A stretch of 64,000 bases of DNA from Microbacterium sp. (GTDB lineage Bacteria > Actinomycetota > Actinomycetes > Actinomycetales > Microbacteriaceae). Position numbers and translations under genes: made by a program. A model generated the notes under the pieces. The model was not told where the DNA came from and did no database searches. It saw only the letters and a program-made list of their open reading frames with translations. Location: contig JAFKIL010000009.1 in the NCBI GenBank assembly GCA_017306415.1, positions 1 to 64,000 on the forward strand, in the 5' to 3' direction. Position 1 is the stretch's first letter. Each line of letters starts with the position of its first letter. Positions 7,987-16,165 of the stretch are shown in pieces.

Positions 7987-8325
7987 ATGGAACGAAGACC
8001 ATCCCATCCACCGGTGTTCGAGATTCGCCCCTTCGGCATGGGTGTGCGCACTGGTTCTATCCCTTTCAACGTGAGCTGGCCGTTCCCCCGAAGCCTCGCG
8101 GTGTACGAAGAGGGCTTGAACTTCAGGATGTTCTCGTCTGAGACGTGGGTTCCGCGCGAGTGCATCATTCTGTTCCTTCGCGGCCCGGGCTACGTCCGTG
8201 TCAAGTGGATCCGCGACGATGAAGAGGCCTCCGCGACCGCTGGTGATTGGTTCCGGATGCGCGCGCTGGAAGCTGGGCTCATTCGCTCCGGCTACCGTCT
8301 CGAACGCACCCTCTCGCTGCTGTAG
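7987..8325 (+). CDS. Small hypothetical protein
   Basis: This 112-residue protein reads MERRPSHPPVFEIRPFG and continues as a strand-rich domain (SLAVYEEGLNFRMF, WVPRECIILFLRGPGYVRVKW) followed by a helix. The layout recalls small PH-like domains, but I cannot name a family. I prefer the ATG at 7987 because GGAAG at 7972-7976 is then at a workable distance; the ATG at 7978 is too close to it. The neighbouring 7777-7986 gap holds nothing I can support. Confidence 0.5.
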   Translation: MERRPSHPPVFEIRPFGMGVRTGSIPFNVSWPFPRSLAVYEEGLNFRMFSSETWVPRECIILFLRGPGYVRVKWIRDDEEASATAGDWFRMRALEAGLIRSGYRLERTLSLL

Positions 8326-8350
8326 CTGCTTGCCGCGCCGGGCATGTCCG

Positions 8351-8376
8351 TACAATCATCCACTTATATGCTAAGT
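8351..8376 (+). promoter_or_regulatory. Promoter -10 box and GntR-type operator 1
   Basis: A TACAAT -10 box (8351-8356) is followed by the palindrome ACTTA-TATGC-TAAGT at 8362-8376. The operator would cover the expected transcription start, the usual position for repression. The same palindrome recurs at 9472, 15412 and 21621 and, degenerate, at 19209 in front of the gntR gene. It probably controls the hydrolase at 8437. Confidence 0.7.
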
Positions 8377-8436
8377 TGCTAACCCAGTCCGGCCGACAGA
8401 GTTCCAGCGCCGCGACGTGACCCGGGAAGAGGAGCC

Positions 8437-9300
8437 ATGCCACGCATCGCTGCGAATGGTCTCGAGATCGAGTATCTCGAAAGGGGCCCCGCCGACGGCG
8501 AGGCGATCATCCTCATCAACGGCCTCGCCGGGCAACTCGTCGACTGGCCCGACGCACTGCTCCACGGGCTGGCGGCGCGCGGCCTCCGCGCGATCGTGTT
8601 CGACAATCGGGATGCCGGGCTCTCCACCGAACTCACGCACCTCGGCGTGCCCGACCTCTCCGGCATCGTCGACCGCGGGGAAGCTCCGCCCTACACGCTC
8701 GTGGACATGGGGCAGGATGTGGTCGCACTCCTCGACGCTCTCGACATCGAGCGGGCCCACGTGCTCGGCGCATCGATGGGCGGATCGATCGCGCAGGCCG
8801 TCGCACTCGATCACCCCGACCGTGTCCGCACCCTCACCGTCGCGATGACCGCACCGTTCCAGCCCTTCCGCGACGAGCCGTTCCTGTCGACCGTGACGCA
8901 GGCCTCACCCCTCGAGCGCGATCGCGACACGGTCATCGCGGGCGATCTCGCGGGGTTCCGGTGGCTCGGCGGCCCCGGTGCGTACGTGTCGGAGGCCGAC
9001 GCCCGCGTCCGCGCCGAGCGGCGATACGACAGGTCGTACCGCCCGCCGGCGGCGCTCCGCCATATCGCGGCGATCCTCGGCTCGCCCGACCGGCGGGCCG
9101 AGCTCGCCGAGCTGCGCGTGCCGACCCTCGTGCTGCACGGCGAAGACGACCCGCTGATCGACGTCCGCAACGGGCGGGCGCTCGCCGCCGCGATCGAGGC
9201 CGCCCGCCTGATCGTCGCGCCGGCGCGCGGACACCAGGAGGACTGGCTCGTCGAATACGTGGACGACATCTTCGAGAACACTCAGCGGGCGAACGCCTGA
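8437..9300 (+). CDS. Alpha/beta hydrolase (esterase-like)
   Basis: This 287-residue cytoplasmic protein has the alpha/beta-hydrolase fold: an oxyanion region near ILINGLAGQLVDW, the nucleophile elbow GASMGG with S113, an acid in LVLHGEDDPL and a histidine in PARGHQED. Such enzymes hydrolyse esters, lactones or similar bonds, and the substrate cannot be read from sequence. The start has a GAGGAGCC ribosome site. The gene lies just downstream of an operator shared with the transporter, GH5 and dehydratase genes. It may therefore remove acyl groups from the same imported sugar, or open a lactone. It has its own promoter and precedes the ABC operon by 234 nt. Confidence 0.8.
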   Translation: MPRIAANGLEIEYLERGPADGEAIILINGLAGQLVDWPDALLHGLAARGLRAIVFDNRDAGLSTELTHLGVPDLSGIVDRGEAPPYTLVDMGQDVVALLDALDIERAHVLGASMGGSIAQAVALDHPDRVRTLTVAMTAPFQPFRDEPFLSTVTQASPLERDRDTVIAGDLAGFRWLGGPGAYVSEADARVRAERRYDRSYRPPAALRHIAAILGSPDRRAELAELRVPTLVLHGEDDPLIDVRNGRALAAAIEAARLIVAPARGHQEDWLVEYVDDIFENTQRANA

Positions 9301-9471
9301 CATCACTTCTCGCGCTCGAACGCGCTCTCTCTGAAGCCCCGAGCCCAGGATGACTCTGCCCGGGCTCCCGCACGCCCGAACCCGCTGGGGCAGAGCCCCG
9401 ACCGCCCTGCGAACCTGTCCGGCTGCGCTTGTGCGCACCGCTAACCCGACTTGACTGGATTGATGATATCA

Positions 9472-9486
9472 ACTTGGCAGATAAGT
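9472..9486 (+). promoter_or_regulatory. GntR-type operator 2, in front of the ABC operon
   Basis: ACTTG-GCAGA-TAAGT is the same palindrome as at 21621 read on the other strand, with one base changed in one half-site. The flanking bases ATCAACTT and AAGTAGT also match the minus-strand site at 21621. A TACTGT box at 9489-9494 follows directly, so the operator lies at or just upstream of the -10 region. Confidence 0.7.
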
Positions 9487-9534
9487 AGTACTGTGGGTCC
9501 AACGCTCCACGTTTCACACTTCAAGGAGGATGTT

Positions 9535-11064
9535 GTGACCCAACGAAAGCCCCTCGGCCTGCTGGCCGCCGCCGCGGCCCTCGCGGTGGCGCTGGCCGGC
9601 TGCTCCGCGGGTTCGGGGACGGACAAGTCCGCCCAGCCCGACCGGACCCTCACCATCGGCATGACGTCCGATGTCGCGACCTTCGACCCCGCCCAGTCGC
9701 AGGTCGGCGGCCCGAACCAGTACATGCTGCCCGTGTACGACACGCTCATCCGCAAGGACGACGACGGCAAGCTCGTGCCGATGCTCGCCACCTCGTGGAA
9801 GTACACCGACTCGTCGAACACCGTCTTCGAGCTCACGATCCGCGACGGCGTGAAGTTCTCGGACGGCACTCCGCTCACCACAGAGGCGGTGGCCGCCTCC
9901 CTGCAGCGCTTCCGCGACGGCAAGGGACCCCGAGCCACCGGCCTCGCCTACGTGACCGACATCAAGGCTGTCGATGCCAAGACCGTGCGGCTCACCCTCT
10001 CGGCGCCCGATCCCGCGCTCGCCGAGAACCTCACGCTCGTCGCGGGCATGATCGTCAACCCGAAGGCGGATGCCGCTGCACTCACGAGCGAACCCGCCGG
10101 CGCCGGGCCGTACGTGCTCGACACTGCGGACACCCGCCGCGGTGACGTCTACGTCTACAAGCGCAACAAGAACTACTACAACGCGTCCGCGTTCCCGTTC
10201 GCCACCCTCAACATCAAGGTGCTCACCGACCCGACCGCGCGACTGAATGCCGTGAAGACCGGCCAGGTGGACGCGACCTACGGACTCGCGCCCCAAGTGG
10301 CGGAGGCCAAGGCATCCGGCCTCACCGTCATCACCGGCGCGGGCGGATGGCAGGGTCTCTTCCTCAACGACCGGCTGGGGGCCAAGGCACCCGCGCTCGC
10401 GAAGGTGCAAGTGCGCCAGGCGATCAACTACGCCATCGACCGCAAGGCGATGCTCAAGGCCCTTGCGCTGGACCAGGGCGAGATCACCACCCAGATCTTC
10501 GCGCCCGGCACTCCGGCCTACGACAAGTCGCTGGACGACAAGTACCCGTTCGACCCCAAGAAGGCGAAGGAGCTCATGGCTGAGGCGGGCTATGCGGACG
10601 GCTTCACGCTGACGATGCCCCAGCTCGACTCGCTCACCCCGGCCGCCTACCCGATCATCGAGCAGCAGCTGGCCGACATCGGCATCACGGTGAAATACGT
10701 GCCGGCCACCGCCGCGGCGGGCGTCGCTCAGTTCACGGCCGACACCTACCCGGCGTACATGCTCGTATGGGGCTCATCGAACAACTGGCTCGACGCCACA
10801 CAGCTGATCGCCCCGACGGCAGCGTTCAACACCTTCCACGTCGCCGACCCGAAGATCACCGGTCTCATGTCGCAGATCCAGGCGTCCACGGGCCAGAAGC
10901 AGGACGCCCTCTTCAAGGAGCTCTCGGCGTACGTCGTCGACCAGGCCTGGTTCGACCCGTGGTACTTCAACCAGAACGCGATGTTCGTCGACAGCAAGGT
11001 GAAGCTCACGCCGTACAACTACGCGATCATGCCGCCGATCTACAACTACTCGCCCGCCGACTAG
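9535..11064 (+). CDS. ABC transporter substrate-binding lipoprotein, family 5 (Dpp/Opp type)
   Basis: This 509-residue lipoprotein has a positively charged start, a hydrophobic segment and a lipobox LAGC with C23. The mature part has the family-5 binding-protein signature (FDPAQSQVGGPNQYMLPVYD, ATSWKYT, FELTIRDGVKFSDGTPLT, VRQAINYAIDRKAM). Family 5 takes peptides, but many actinobacterial members bind oligosaccharides. The neighbourhood (GH5, sugar oxidation, sugar-acid dehydratase) favours a glycan here; this is inference. The GTG start is chosen for its AAGGAGG site six bases upstream; an earlier in-frame ATG lacks one. It is the first gene of the operon behind operator 2 and is followed by a strong hairpin. 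Confidence 0.88.
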   Translation: MTQRKPLGLLAAAAALAVALAGCSAGSGTDKSAQPDRTLTIGMTSDVATFDPAQSQVGGPNQYMLPVYDTLIRKDDDGKLVPMLATSWKYTDSSNTVFELTIRDGVKFSDGTPLTTEAVAASLQRFRDGKGPRATGLAYVTDIKAVDAKTVRLTLSAPDPALAENLTLVAGMIVNPKADAAALTSEPAGAGPYVLDTADTRRGDVYVYKRNKNYYNASAFPFATLNIKVLTDPTARLNAVKTGQVDATYGLAPQVAEAKASGLTVITGAGGWQGLFLNDRLGAKAPALAKVQVRQAINYAIDRKAMLKALALDQGEITTQIFAPGTPAYDKSLDDKYPFDPKKAKELMAEAGYADGFTLTMPQLDSLTPAAYPIIEQQLADIGITVKYVPATAAAGVAQFTADTYPAYMLVWGSSNNWLDATQLIAPTAAFNTFHVADPKITGLMSQIQASTGQKQDALFKELSAYVVDQAWFDPWYFNQNAMFVDSKVKLTPYNYAIMPPIYNYSPAD

Positions 11065-11078
11065 TCAGCGATCGACCG

Positions 11079-11108
11079 GGGGAGCGGCTCCACAGCGGGC
11101 CGCTCCCC
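11079..11108. promoter_or_regulatory. Intercistronic hairpin after the binding-protein gene
   Basis: GGGGAGCGGC and GCCGCTCCCC form a perfect 10-bp stem with a 10-nt loop between the binding-protein stop and the permease start. No T-run follows, so read-through is expected. Such hairpins usually protect the upstream mRNA or cause partial termination, giving more binding protein than permease. Confidence 0.7.
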
Positions 11109-11121
11109 AGGAGGACCCACC

Positions 11122-12060
11122 ATGCTCAGATTCATCGCCCAGAGGCTCGGCGCCGCGCTCGTGCTGATCGTCGTCGTCTCGTTCGTGGCCTTCGTGCTCA
11201 CCTGGTTCAGCCCCGGGGACCCCGCGCTCGCCATCCTCGGGCAGGCCGCCAGTCCCGCCGCCCTGGCCGCCAAGCGCGCCGAGCTCGGACTCGACCGGAA
11301 TGTGTTCGAGGCGTACTTCGCGTGGGCGCAGCATGCGCTCACCGGCGACCTCGGCACCTCCTGGTTCTCCAACCGACCCGTGTCGGAGTCGATCGCGACA
11401 CGTCTGCCCGTGACCATCACCATCGCCGTGACGGCCGTCGTGCTCTCCGGCGTGCTCGGTGCCGCGATCGGGCTCTGGGCCGCCGCTCGCCGGGGAGCCG
11501 TCGACAATGCGATCCGCCCGCTGTCGGTCCTCGGCTACGCCATCCCCAACTTCATCGTCGCGATCCTGCTCGTCACGATCTTCGCGATCGACCTCCGCGT
11601 GCTCCCGGCCACCGGGTGGGTCGACTTCTCCGCCGACCCGGGCGGCTGGTTCCGGTCGATCATCCTCCCCGTCGCCGCCCTTTCCCTCGCCGCCGTCGCC
11701 GCGGTCGCCCAGCAGATGCGGAACGCGGCGATCGCGACGCTCCAGCAGGACTACATCCGCACGCTCCGCGGCCGCGGGCTCGGCGGCGCCTCCATCTACC
11801 TCAAGCACGTGCTGCGCAACTCGGCGCCCGTCGCCCTGACCGTCCTGTCGCTGCAGTTCATCGGGCTCCTCAGCGGCGCCGTCGTGATCGAGTACGTGTT
11901 CGGTCTGCCCGGCATCGGGGCGCTCTCGGTGGGCGCCGCCGTGCAGCAGGACCAGCCGGTGATCCAGGGTGTCGTCGTGACCGTCGTCATCGTGGTGGTC
12001 GTCGTCAACCTCCTCGTCGATCTTGCCTACACGTGGCTCAACCCGAAGGTCCGCTCATGA
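11122..12060 (+). CDS. ABC transporter permease, DppB type
   Basis: This 312-residue inner-membrane protein has six predicted membrane segments. The first is at LGAALVLIVVVSFVAFVLTW, and the periplasmic stretch GDLGTSWFSNRPV is typical of DppB/OppB permeases. The cytoplasmic EAA-like loop (DYIRTLRGRGLGGASI, then HVLRNSAPV) contacts the ATPase domains. A GGAGGA site precedes the ATG. The stop overlaps the next start (ATGA), so the product is coupled to the fused permease-ATPase downstream. Confidence 0.9.
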   Translation: MLRFIAQRLGAALVLIVVVSFVAFVLTWFSPGDPALAILGQAASPAALAAKRAELGLDRNVFEAYFAWAQHALTGDLGTSWFSNRPVSESIATRLPVTITIAVTAVVLSGVLGAAIGLWAAARRGAVDNAIRPLSVLGYAIPNFIVAILLVTIFAIDLRVLPATGWVDFSADPGGWFRSIILPVAALSLAAVAAVAQQMRNAAIATLQQDYIRTLRGRGLGGASIYLKHVLRNSAPVALTVLSLQFIGLLSGAVVIEYVFGLPGIGALSVGAAVQQDQPVIQGVVVTVVIVVVVVNLLVDLAYTWLNPKVRS

Positions 12061-14663
12061 CAACCGCCCCCGACACCGTCGGCATCGTCCTCGCGCAGGG
12101 GCGCGAGCGGCGCACCGCCTGGCAGCGCCTGCTGCGCAGCCCCGGGATGATCATCCCCGCCGCCATCCTCGCGCTCATCGTCCTCGCGTGCGTGCTGTCC
12201 CCCCTGTTCGGCCTCCCCTCGCCGAACTTCGCCAACGTCAGCGCACTCGGGCAGGGCCCGAGCCCCGCTCACCTCCTCGGCACCGACGCCTCCGGACGCG
12301 ACGTGCTCAGCCGGCTGCTCGCAGGCGGCCGACTCACGCTCCTGGCGAGCCTGATCGCCACCGCGGTCACCTTCGTGCTCGGCGTTCCGCTCGGGCTTCT
12401 CGCCGGGTACTACAGCGGTTTCCTCGACTCCGTGGCCAACTGGCTCTCCAACCTCATCCAGGCCCTGCCCTCGATCGTCGCGCTCCTCGCGATCTCCGTT
12501 TTCGTCGGCACCAACACGCTCGTGGTGATGGCGGCCTTCGGCGTCCTGGTCGTGCCCGCGATGTTCCGGCCGGTCCGAGCCGCCGTCATCGACGTGCGCC
12601 GCGAGCTGTACATCGACGCGGCGAAGGTCTCGGGGATCGGAGACCTCTCGATCCTCGGCCGGCACATCCTCGGCGTCGTGCTGCCCGTTGCCCTCATCCA
12701 GACGGGCTTCATCTTCGGGGCATCCCTTGTGGTGCAGGCGGGTCTCGACTTCATCGGCGTCGGCGAGCCCGGTGCCGCGAGCTGGGGCTCGATGCTCGGC
12801 GACGGGTTCAAGGACATCTACAACTCGCCGTACCTGCTGCTGCCGCCCGCGCTCGCCATCACGGTGACGGTCGTGTGCCTCATCCTGCTCGGCTCCGTCG
12901 CCCGGGACCTCATCAGCGACGGCGCGACCCCCGGCCGGGTGCGCCCGCGCACGCCGCGCCCGGCCGTCACGACCCGCGCGGCGACGGGGGAGAACCTCCT
13001 CGAGGTCGACGGCCTCGTGGTCGAGTACCGGCTCGACGGGGCTGACAGCCGCGTGGTCGACGGCGTCGGATTCGCCGTGCGGCGCGGGCGGGTGCTCGGA
13101 CTCGTCGGCGAGTCCGGATCAGGCAAGACGCAGACGGTCCTCGGCGTCCTCGGGCTGCTCGCGGAGGGCGGTGCCGTGACGGCAGGCTCGGCGCTGTTCG
13201 ACGGATGCGACCTCACGCGGCTCGGCCGACGCGAGATGAACGAGATCCGCGGGCGCGACATCGGCTACATCCCCCAGGAGCCGATGTCGAACCTCGACCC
13301 GAGCTTCACCATCGGCAGCCAGCTGATCGAGCCCATGCGCCGCCACCTCGGGCTCTCCCGCCGTGACGCGCGGGCCCGGGCGCGCGACCTGCTCGTGAGG
13401 GTCGGCATCGTCGACCCTGACCGGACGCTCGCGAGCTACCCGCACCAGATCTCGGGCGGCATGGCCCAGCGGGTGCTCATCGCCGGCGCCGTCTCGTGCA
13501 ATCCGAAGCTCATCATCGCCGACGAGCCCACCACCGCACTCGACGTCACCGTGCAGGCGGAGGTGCTCGATCTGCTCCGCTCGCTGATCGCTCAGCTCGA
13601 CATCGCCGTGGTGCTCGTGACCCATGACTTCGGCGTGGTCGCGGACATCTGCGACGACGTCGTCGTGATGCGCGGGGGCCAGATCCTCGAATCGGCGCCG
13701 ACGGTGCAGCTGTTCGCCGCGCCCGAGAGCGCCTATACCCGGACGCTCCTCGCCGCGGCGCCCGCTCACCTCCCGCCGCGCGCGCCGAAGGCGCTCGACG
13801 GCGCTCCCGTGCTGCTGCGAGCCGAGAACCTCCAGGTCACCTACCGGGGCCGGGGCGGCAAGCCCTTCGTCGCCGTCGACGGCGTCTCCTTCGCGATCAG
13901 GACGGGCGAGACGCTGGGGCTCGTGGGGGAGTCGGGCTCTGGCAAGTCGACCATCGGCCGGGCCATCCTCGGCCTCGCGCCCGTCACGGGCGGCGACATC
14001 CTGTGGTCCGGGGGCAGCATCGCCCACGCGTCGCGCCGCGAGCGCCGCGCGCTGAGCTCCGACATCCAGGTGGTGTTCCAGGATCCGTACAGCTCGCTCA
14101 ACCCGGCGATGTCCGTCGAGGACATCCTCGTCGAGCCCCTGCTGATCGACCCCGGCGTCACCCGTGCGGATGCACGTCGGCGCGTCCGCGAGCTGCTCGA
14201 CGCCGTCCACCTCCCGCGCGATGCGGGCGCCCGGCGGGCGCGGGAGTTCTCCGGTGGCCAGCGCCAGCGCATCGCCATCGCCCGAGCGCTCTCGCGCTCG
14301 CCGAGGCTGGTGATCTGCGACGAGGCCGTGAGCGCTCTCGACCTCTCGACCCAGGCCAGCGTCCTCGACCTCCTCGCCGAGCTGCAGGAGCGGACCGAGG
14401 TCGCCTACCTCTTCGTGTCGCACGACCTCGATGTCGTCCGTCACATCGCCGACCGGACGGCCGTCATCCAGCACGGCCGATTCGTCGAGGTTGGCGACAG
14501 CGAGGACGTCGCGACCAGCCCGCGAGAGGCCTACACGCGCCGCCTGGCCGCGGCATCGCCCTATCCGGACCCCGTCGTGCAGGCGGAGCGTCGCGCCCGG
14601 CGGAGCGCCGATCTCGCGCGGGAAGTCCATGACCGCGCCGACAGTCTGGAACGGCAGCCGTGA
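12057..14663 (+). CDS. Three-domain fusion: DppC-type permease plus two ATPase domains
   Basis: One 868-residue frame holds three transporter parts. Residues 1-290 are a DppC-type permease (HLLGTDASGRDVLSRLLAGG; EAA loop ELYIDAAKVSGIG). Residues about 315-580 are a first ATPase (Walker A GESGSGKT, signature SGGMAQRV, Walker B IIADEPTTALD). Residues about 590-860 are a second ATPase (GESGSGKS, SGGQRQRI, VICDEAVSALD). Two-domain DppC-DppD fusions are known in actinobacteria; all three in one chain is less usual. The frame is continuous, so this is not two genes read together. The first 4 nt overlap the DppB-type gene and the last overlap the SDR gene. It drives uptake for the binding protein at 9535. 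Confidence 0.88.
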   Translation: MTTAPDTVGIVLAQGRERRTAWQRLLRSPGMIIPAAILALIVLACVLSPLFGLPSPNFANVSALGQGPSPAHLLGTDASGRDVLSRLLAGGRLTLLASLIATAVTFVLGVPLGLLAGYYSGFLDSVANWLSNLIQALPSIVALLAISVFVGTNTLVVMAAFGVLVVPAMFRPVRAAVIDVRRELYIDAAKVSGIGDLSILGRHILGVVLPVALIQTGFIFGASLVVQAGLDFIGVGEPGAASWGSMLGDGFKDIYNSPYLLLPPALAITVTVVCLILLGSVARDLISDGATPGRVRPRTPRPAVTTRAATGENLLEVDGLVVEYRLDGADSRVVDGVGFAVRRGRVLGLVGESGSGKTQTVLGVLGLLAEGGAVTAGSALFDGCDLTRLGRREMNEIRGRDIGYIPQEPMSNLDPSFTIGSQLIEPMRRHLGLSRRDARARARDLLVRVGIVDPDRTLASYPHQISGGMAQRVLIAGAVSCNPKLIIADEPTTALDVTVQAEVLDLLRSLIAQLDIAVVLVTHDFGVVADICDDVVVMRGGQILESAPTVQLFAAPESAYTRTLLAAAPAHLPPRAPKALDGAPVLLRAENLQVTYRGRGGKPFVAVDGVSFAIRTGETLGLVGESGSGKSTIGRAILGLAPVTGGDILWSGGSIAHASRRERRALSSDIQVVFQDPYSSLNPAMSVEDILVEPLLIDPGVTRADARRRVRELLDAVHLPRDAGARRAREFSGGQRQRIAIARALSRSPRLVICDEAVSALDLSTQASVLDLLAELQERTEVAYLFVSHDLDVVRHIADRTAVIQHGRFVEVGDSEDVATSPREAYTRRLAAASPYPDPVVQAERRARRSADLAREVHDRADSLERQP

Positions 14664-15391
14664 CCGACCTCGTAGCGATCGTCACCGGAGGGGCGAGCGG
14701 CATCGGCGCCCGCACCGTCGCCGTGCTGCGGCGGCGCGGCGTCGAGGCGATCGTGCTCGACCGCGAGACCGCCGCCGTGCCGACCGGCACTCCCGCGATC
14801 ATGTGCGACGTCACCGACGATCGTGCGATCGCCGCAGCGATCGATGCCGTGATAGAACGCTTCGGTCGCCTCGACATCGTCGTCAACAACGCAGGTATCG
14901 GGGCGACCGGGGATGTCGCGACCAACCCCATCGCAGAGTGGCAGCGCGTCTTCGACGTCAACGTCTTCTCGATGGCGCGCGTGGCAGCCGCGGCGCTCCC
15001 GCACCTGCGACGGTCGCCGAGCGCGGCGATCGTCAATCTGAGCTCAGCGGTCGCCCTCGTGGGCGTCACACAGCGCGCCCTGTACAGCGCGAGCAAAGGC
15101 GCGGTCACAGCCCTCACCCTCGCGATGGCGGCGGATCACATCGCGGAGGGCATCCGAGTCAACGCGGTGGCCCCGGGCACGACCGAGACGCCGTGGGTGG
15201 GACGCCTGCTGGACCAGGCCGACGACCGCGACCGCGCTGCCGCGTCCCTCCGTGCCCGGCAACCCCTCGGCAGGCTCGTCAGGGCCGACGAGGTGGCCGC
15301 CGCCGTCGCGTATCTCGCCTTGCCCGAAGCAGGTTCCACGACCGGCACGATCCTCCAGGTCGACGGCGGCATGGGCTCGCTCCGGTTATGA
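14660..15391 (+). CDS. Short-chain dehydrogenase/reductase
   Basis: This 243-residue classical SDR has a nucleotide-binding TGGASGIGA near the N-terminus, a VVNNAG strand-4 motif, a catalytic serine in NLSSAVA and Y-S-A-S-K in LYSASKGAVT. It ends with an IDG-type tail (LQVDGGMGSLRL). Such enzymes oxidise or reduce sugars and alcohols with NAD(P). The GTG start overlaps the stop of the fused transporter gene, so it is translated with the ABC operon. It probably oxidises the sugar released inside the cell, with the ADH at 17278 as an alternative. Substrate unknown. Confidence 0.85.
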   Translation: MTDLVAIVTGGASGIGARTVAVLRRRGVEAIVLDRETAAVPTGTPAIMCDVTDDRAIAAAIDAVIERFGRLDIVVNNAGIGATGDVATNPIAEWQRVFDVNVFSMARVAAAALPHLRRSPSAAIVNLSSAVALVGVTQRALYSASKGAVTALTLAMAADHIAEGIRVNAVAPGTTETPWVGRLLDQADDRDRAAASLRARQPLGRLVRADEVAAAVAYLALPEAGSTTGTILQVDGGMGSLRL

Positions 15392-15411
15392 CCGTCCATC
15401 TTCAGGCCCGT

Positions 15412-15426
15412 ACTTATCCGCTAAGT
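15412..15426 (+). promoter_or_regulatory. GntR-type operator 3
   Basis: ACTTA-TCCGC-TAAGT, a perfect 5-bp inverted repeat with a 5-bp spacer, lies 21 nt upstream of the GTG at 15448. It implies a separate regulated promoter for the RraA/GH5/ADH/lactonase operon. The -10 and -35 boxes are not clear. Confidence 0.65.
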
Positions 15427-15447
15427 TGATTTGCAAGGAGGCTGTCC

Positions 15448-16116
15448 GTGAAGGTCACGAACATCGAAGGGGATGAGCGCTTCGACGTCATGCGCTCGGA
15501 GCTTTACACACCCGTCGTGGGCGACATCCTCGATGCGCTCGGGTATCGGCGCCAGTTCCTCCCCCCGGGCATCCGTGCGATCAGGGAGGGCATGAGAGTC
15601 GTCGGCCGGGCGATGACCGTGCTTCTCACCGACGTGACGGGTCCCCAGCCGCGGCCGTTCGGCCGACTCACCGAGGCGCTCGACCAGCTCGAGGCCGGCG
15701 AGGTCTACCTCGCCCAGAACGCGACGATGCCGAGCGCGGCGTGGGGCGAGATCCTCACCGCCACCGCCCGCCAGCGTGGGGCCGTCGGCGCGGTGGTCGA
15801 CGGATACCACCGCGATACCCCGAAGGTGCTCGAGCAGGACTTCCCGGTGTTCAGCCTCGGCGCCTACGCGCAGGACTCGGCCGTGCGCTCGTCGGTGGTC
15901 GACTTCCGCTGCCGCATCCGCATCGGGGACGTCGAGATCGAGTCCGGCGACATCGTCTTCGGCGACGTCGACGGCGTGCTGATCATCCCCTCGGCCGTGG
16001 AGGACGAGGTGATCGAGCGGGCGCTCACGAAGGCCCGCACCGAGAACGTCGTCCGCGATGCGATCGAGCGCGGCATGAGCTCGACCGAGGCGTTCCGCGT
16101 CTACGGCGTCCTGTAG
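15448..16116 (+). CDS. RraA-like protein, probable HMG/CHA-type aldolase
   Basis: This 222-residue protein belongs to the RraA/HMG-aldolase family (often mislabelled as methyltransferase). It has the N-terminal DILDALG segment, [20 protein letters not shown] and the conserved pair R122-D123 in DGYHRDT, which binds the keto-acid and the divalent metal in class II pyruvate aldolases of this family. Such enzymes split 4-hydroxy-2-oxo acids to pyruvate plus an aldehyde or keto acid. After a UxaA-type dehydratase this is a fitting last step. The gene starts at GTG behind AAGGAGG and an operator of the same regulon. Confidence 0.8.
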   Translation: MKVTNIEGDERFDVMRSELYTPVVGDILDALGYRRQFLPPGIRAIREGMRVVGRAMTVLLTDVTGPQPRPFGRLTEALDQLEAGEVYLAQNATMPSAAWGEILTATARQRGAVGAVVDGYHRDTPKVLEQDFPVFSLGAYAQDSAVRSSVVDFRCRIRIGDVEIESGDIVFGDVDGVLIIPSAVEDEVIERALTKARTENVVRDAIERGMSSTEAFRVYGVL

Positions 16117-16165
16117 TCCGCCCGTGCACCATCATGAACCCCATGTATTCGAAGGAGAATCCAGA

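Noticed and set aside
9341-9400. Weak hairpins (GAGCCC/GGGCTC; CTCTGCCC/GGGCAGAG) after the hydrolase gene
   Set aside because: Short stems with long loops and no T-run; too weak to call a terminator.
10767-12056. Upstream extension of the fused transporter frame over the binding protein and permease genes
   Set aside because: Arg/Pro/His-rich shadow in another frame. The real protein begins at the ATG at 12057, overlapping the permease stop.
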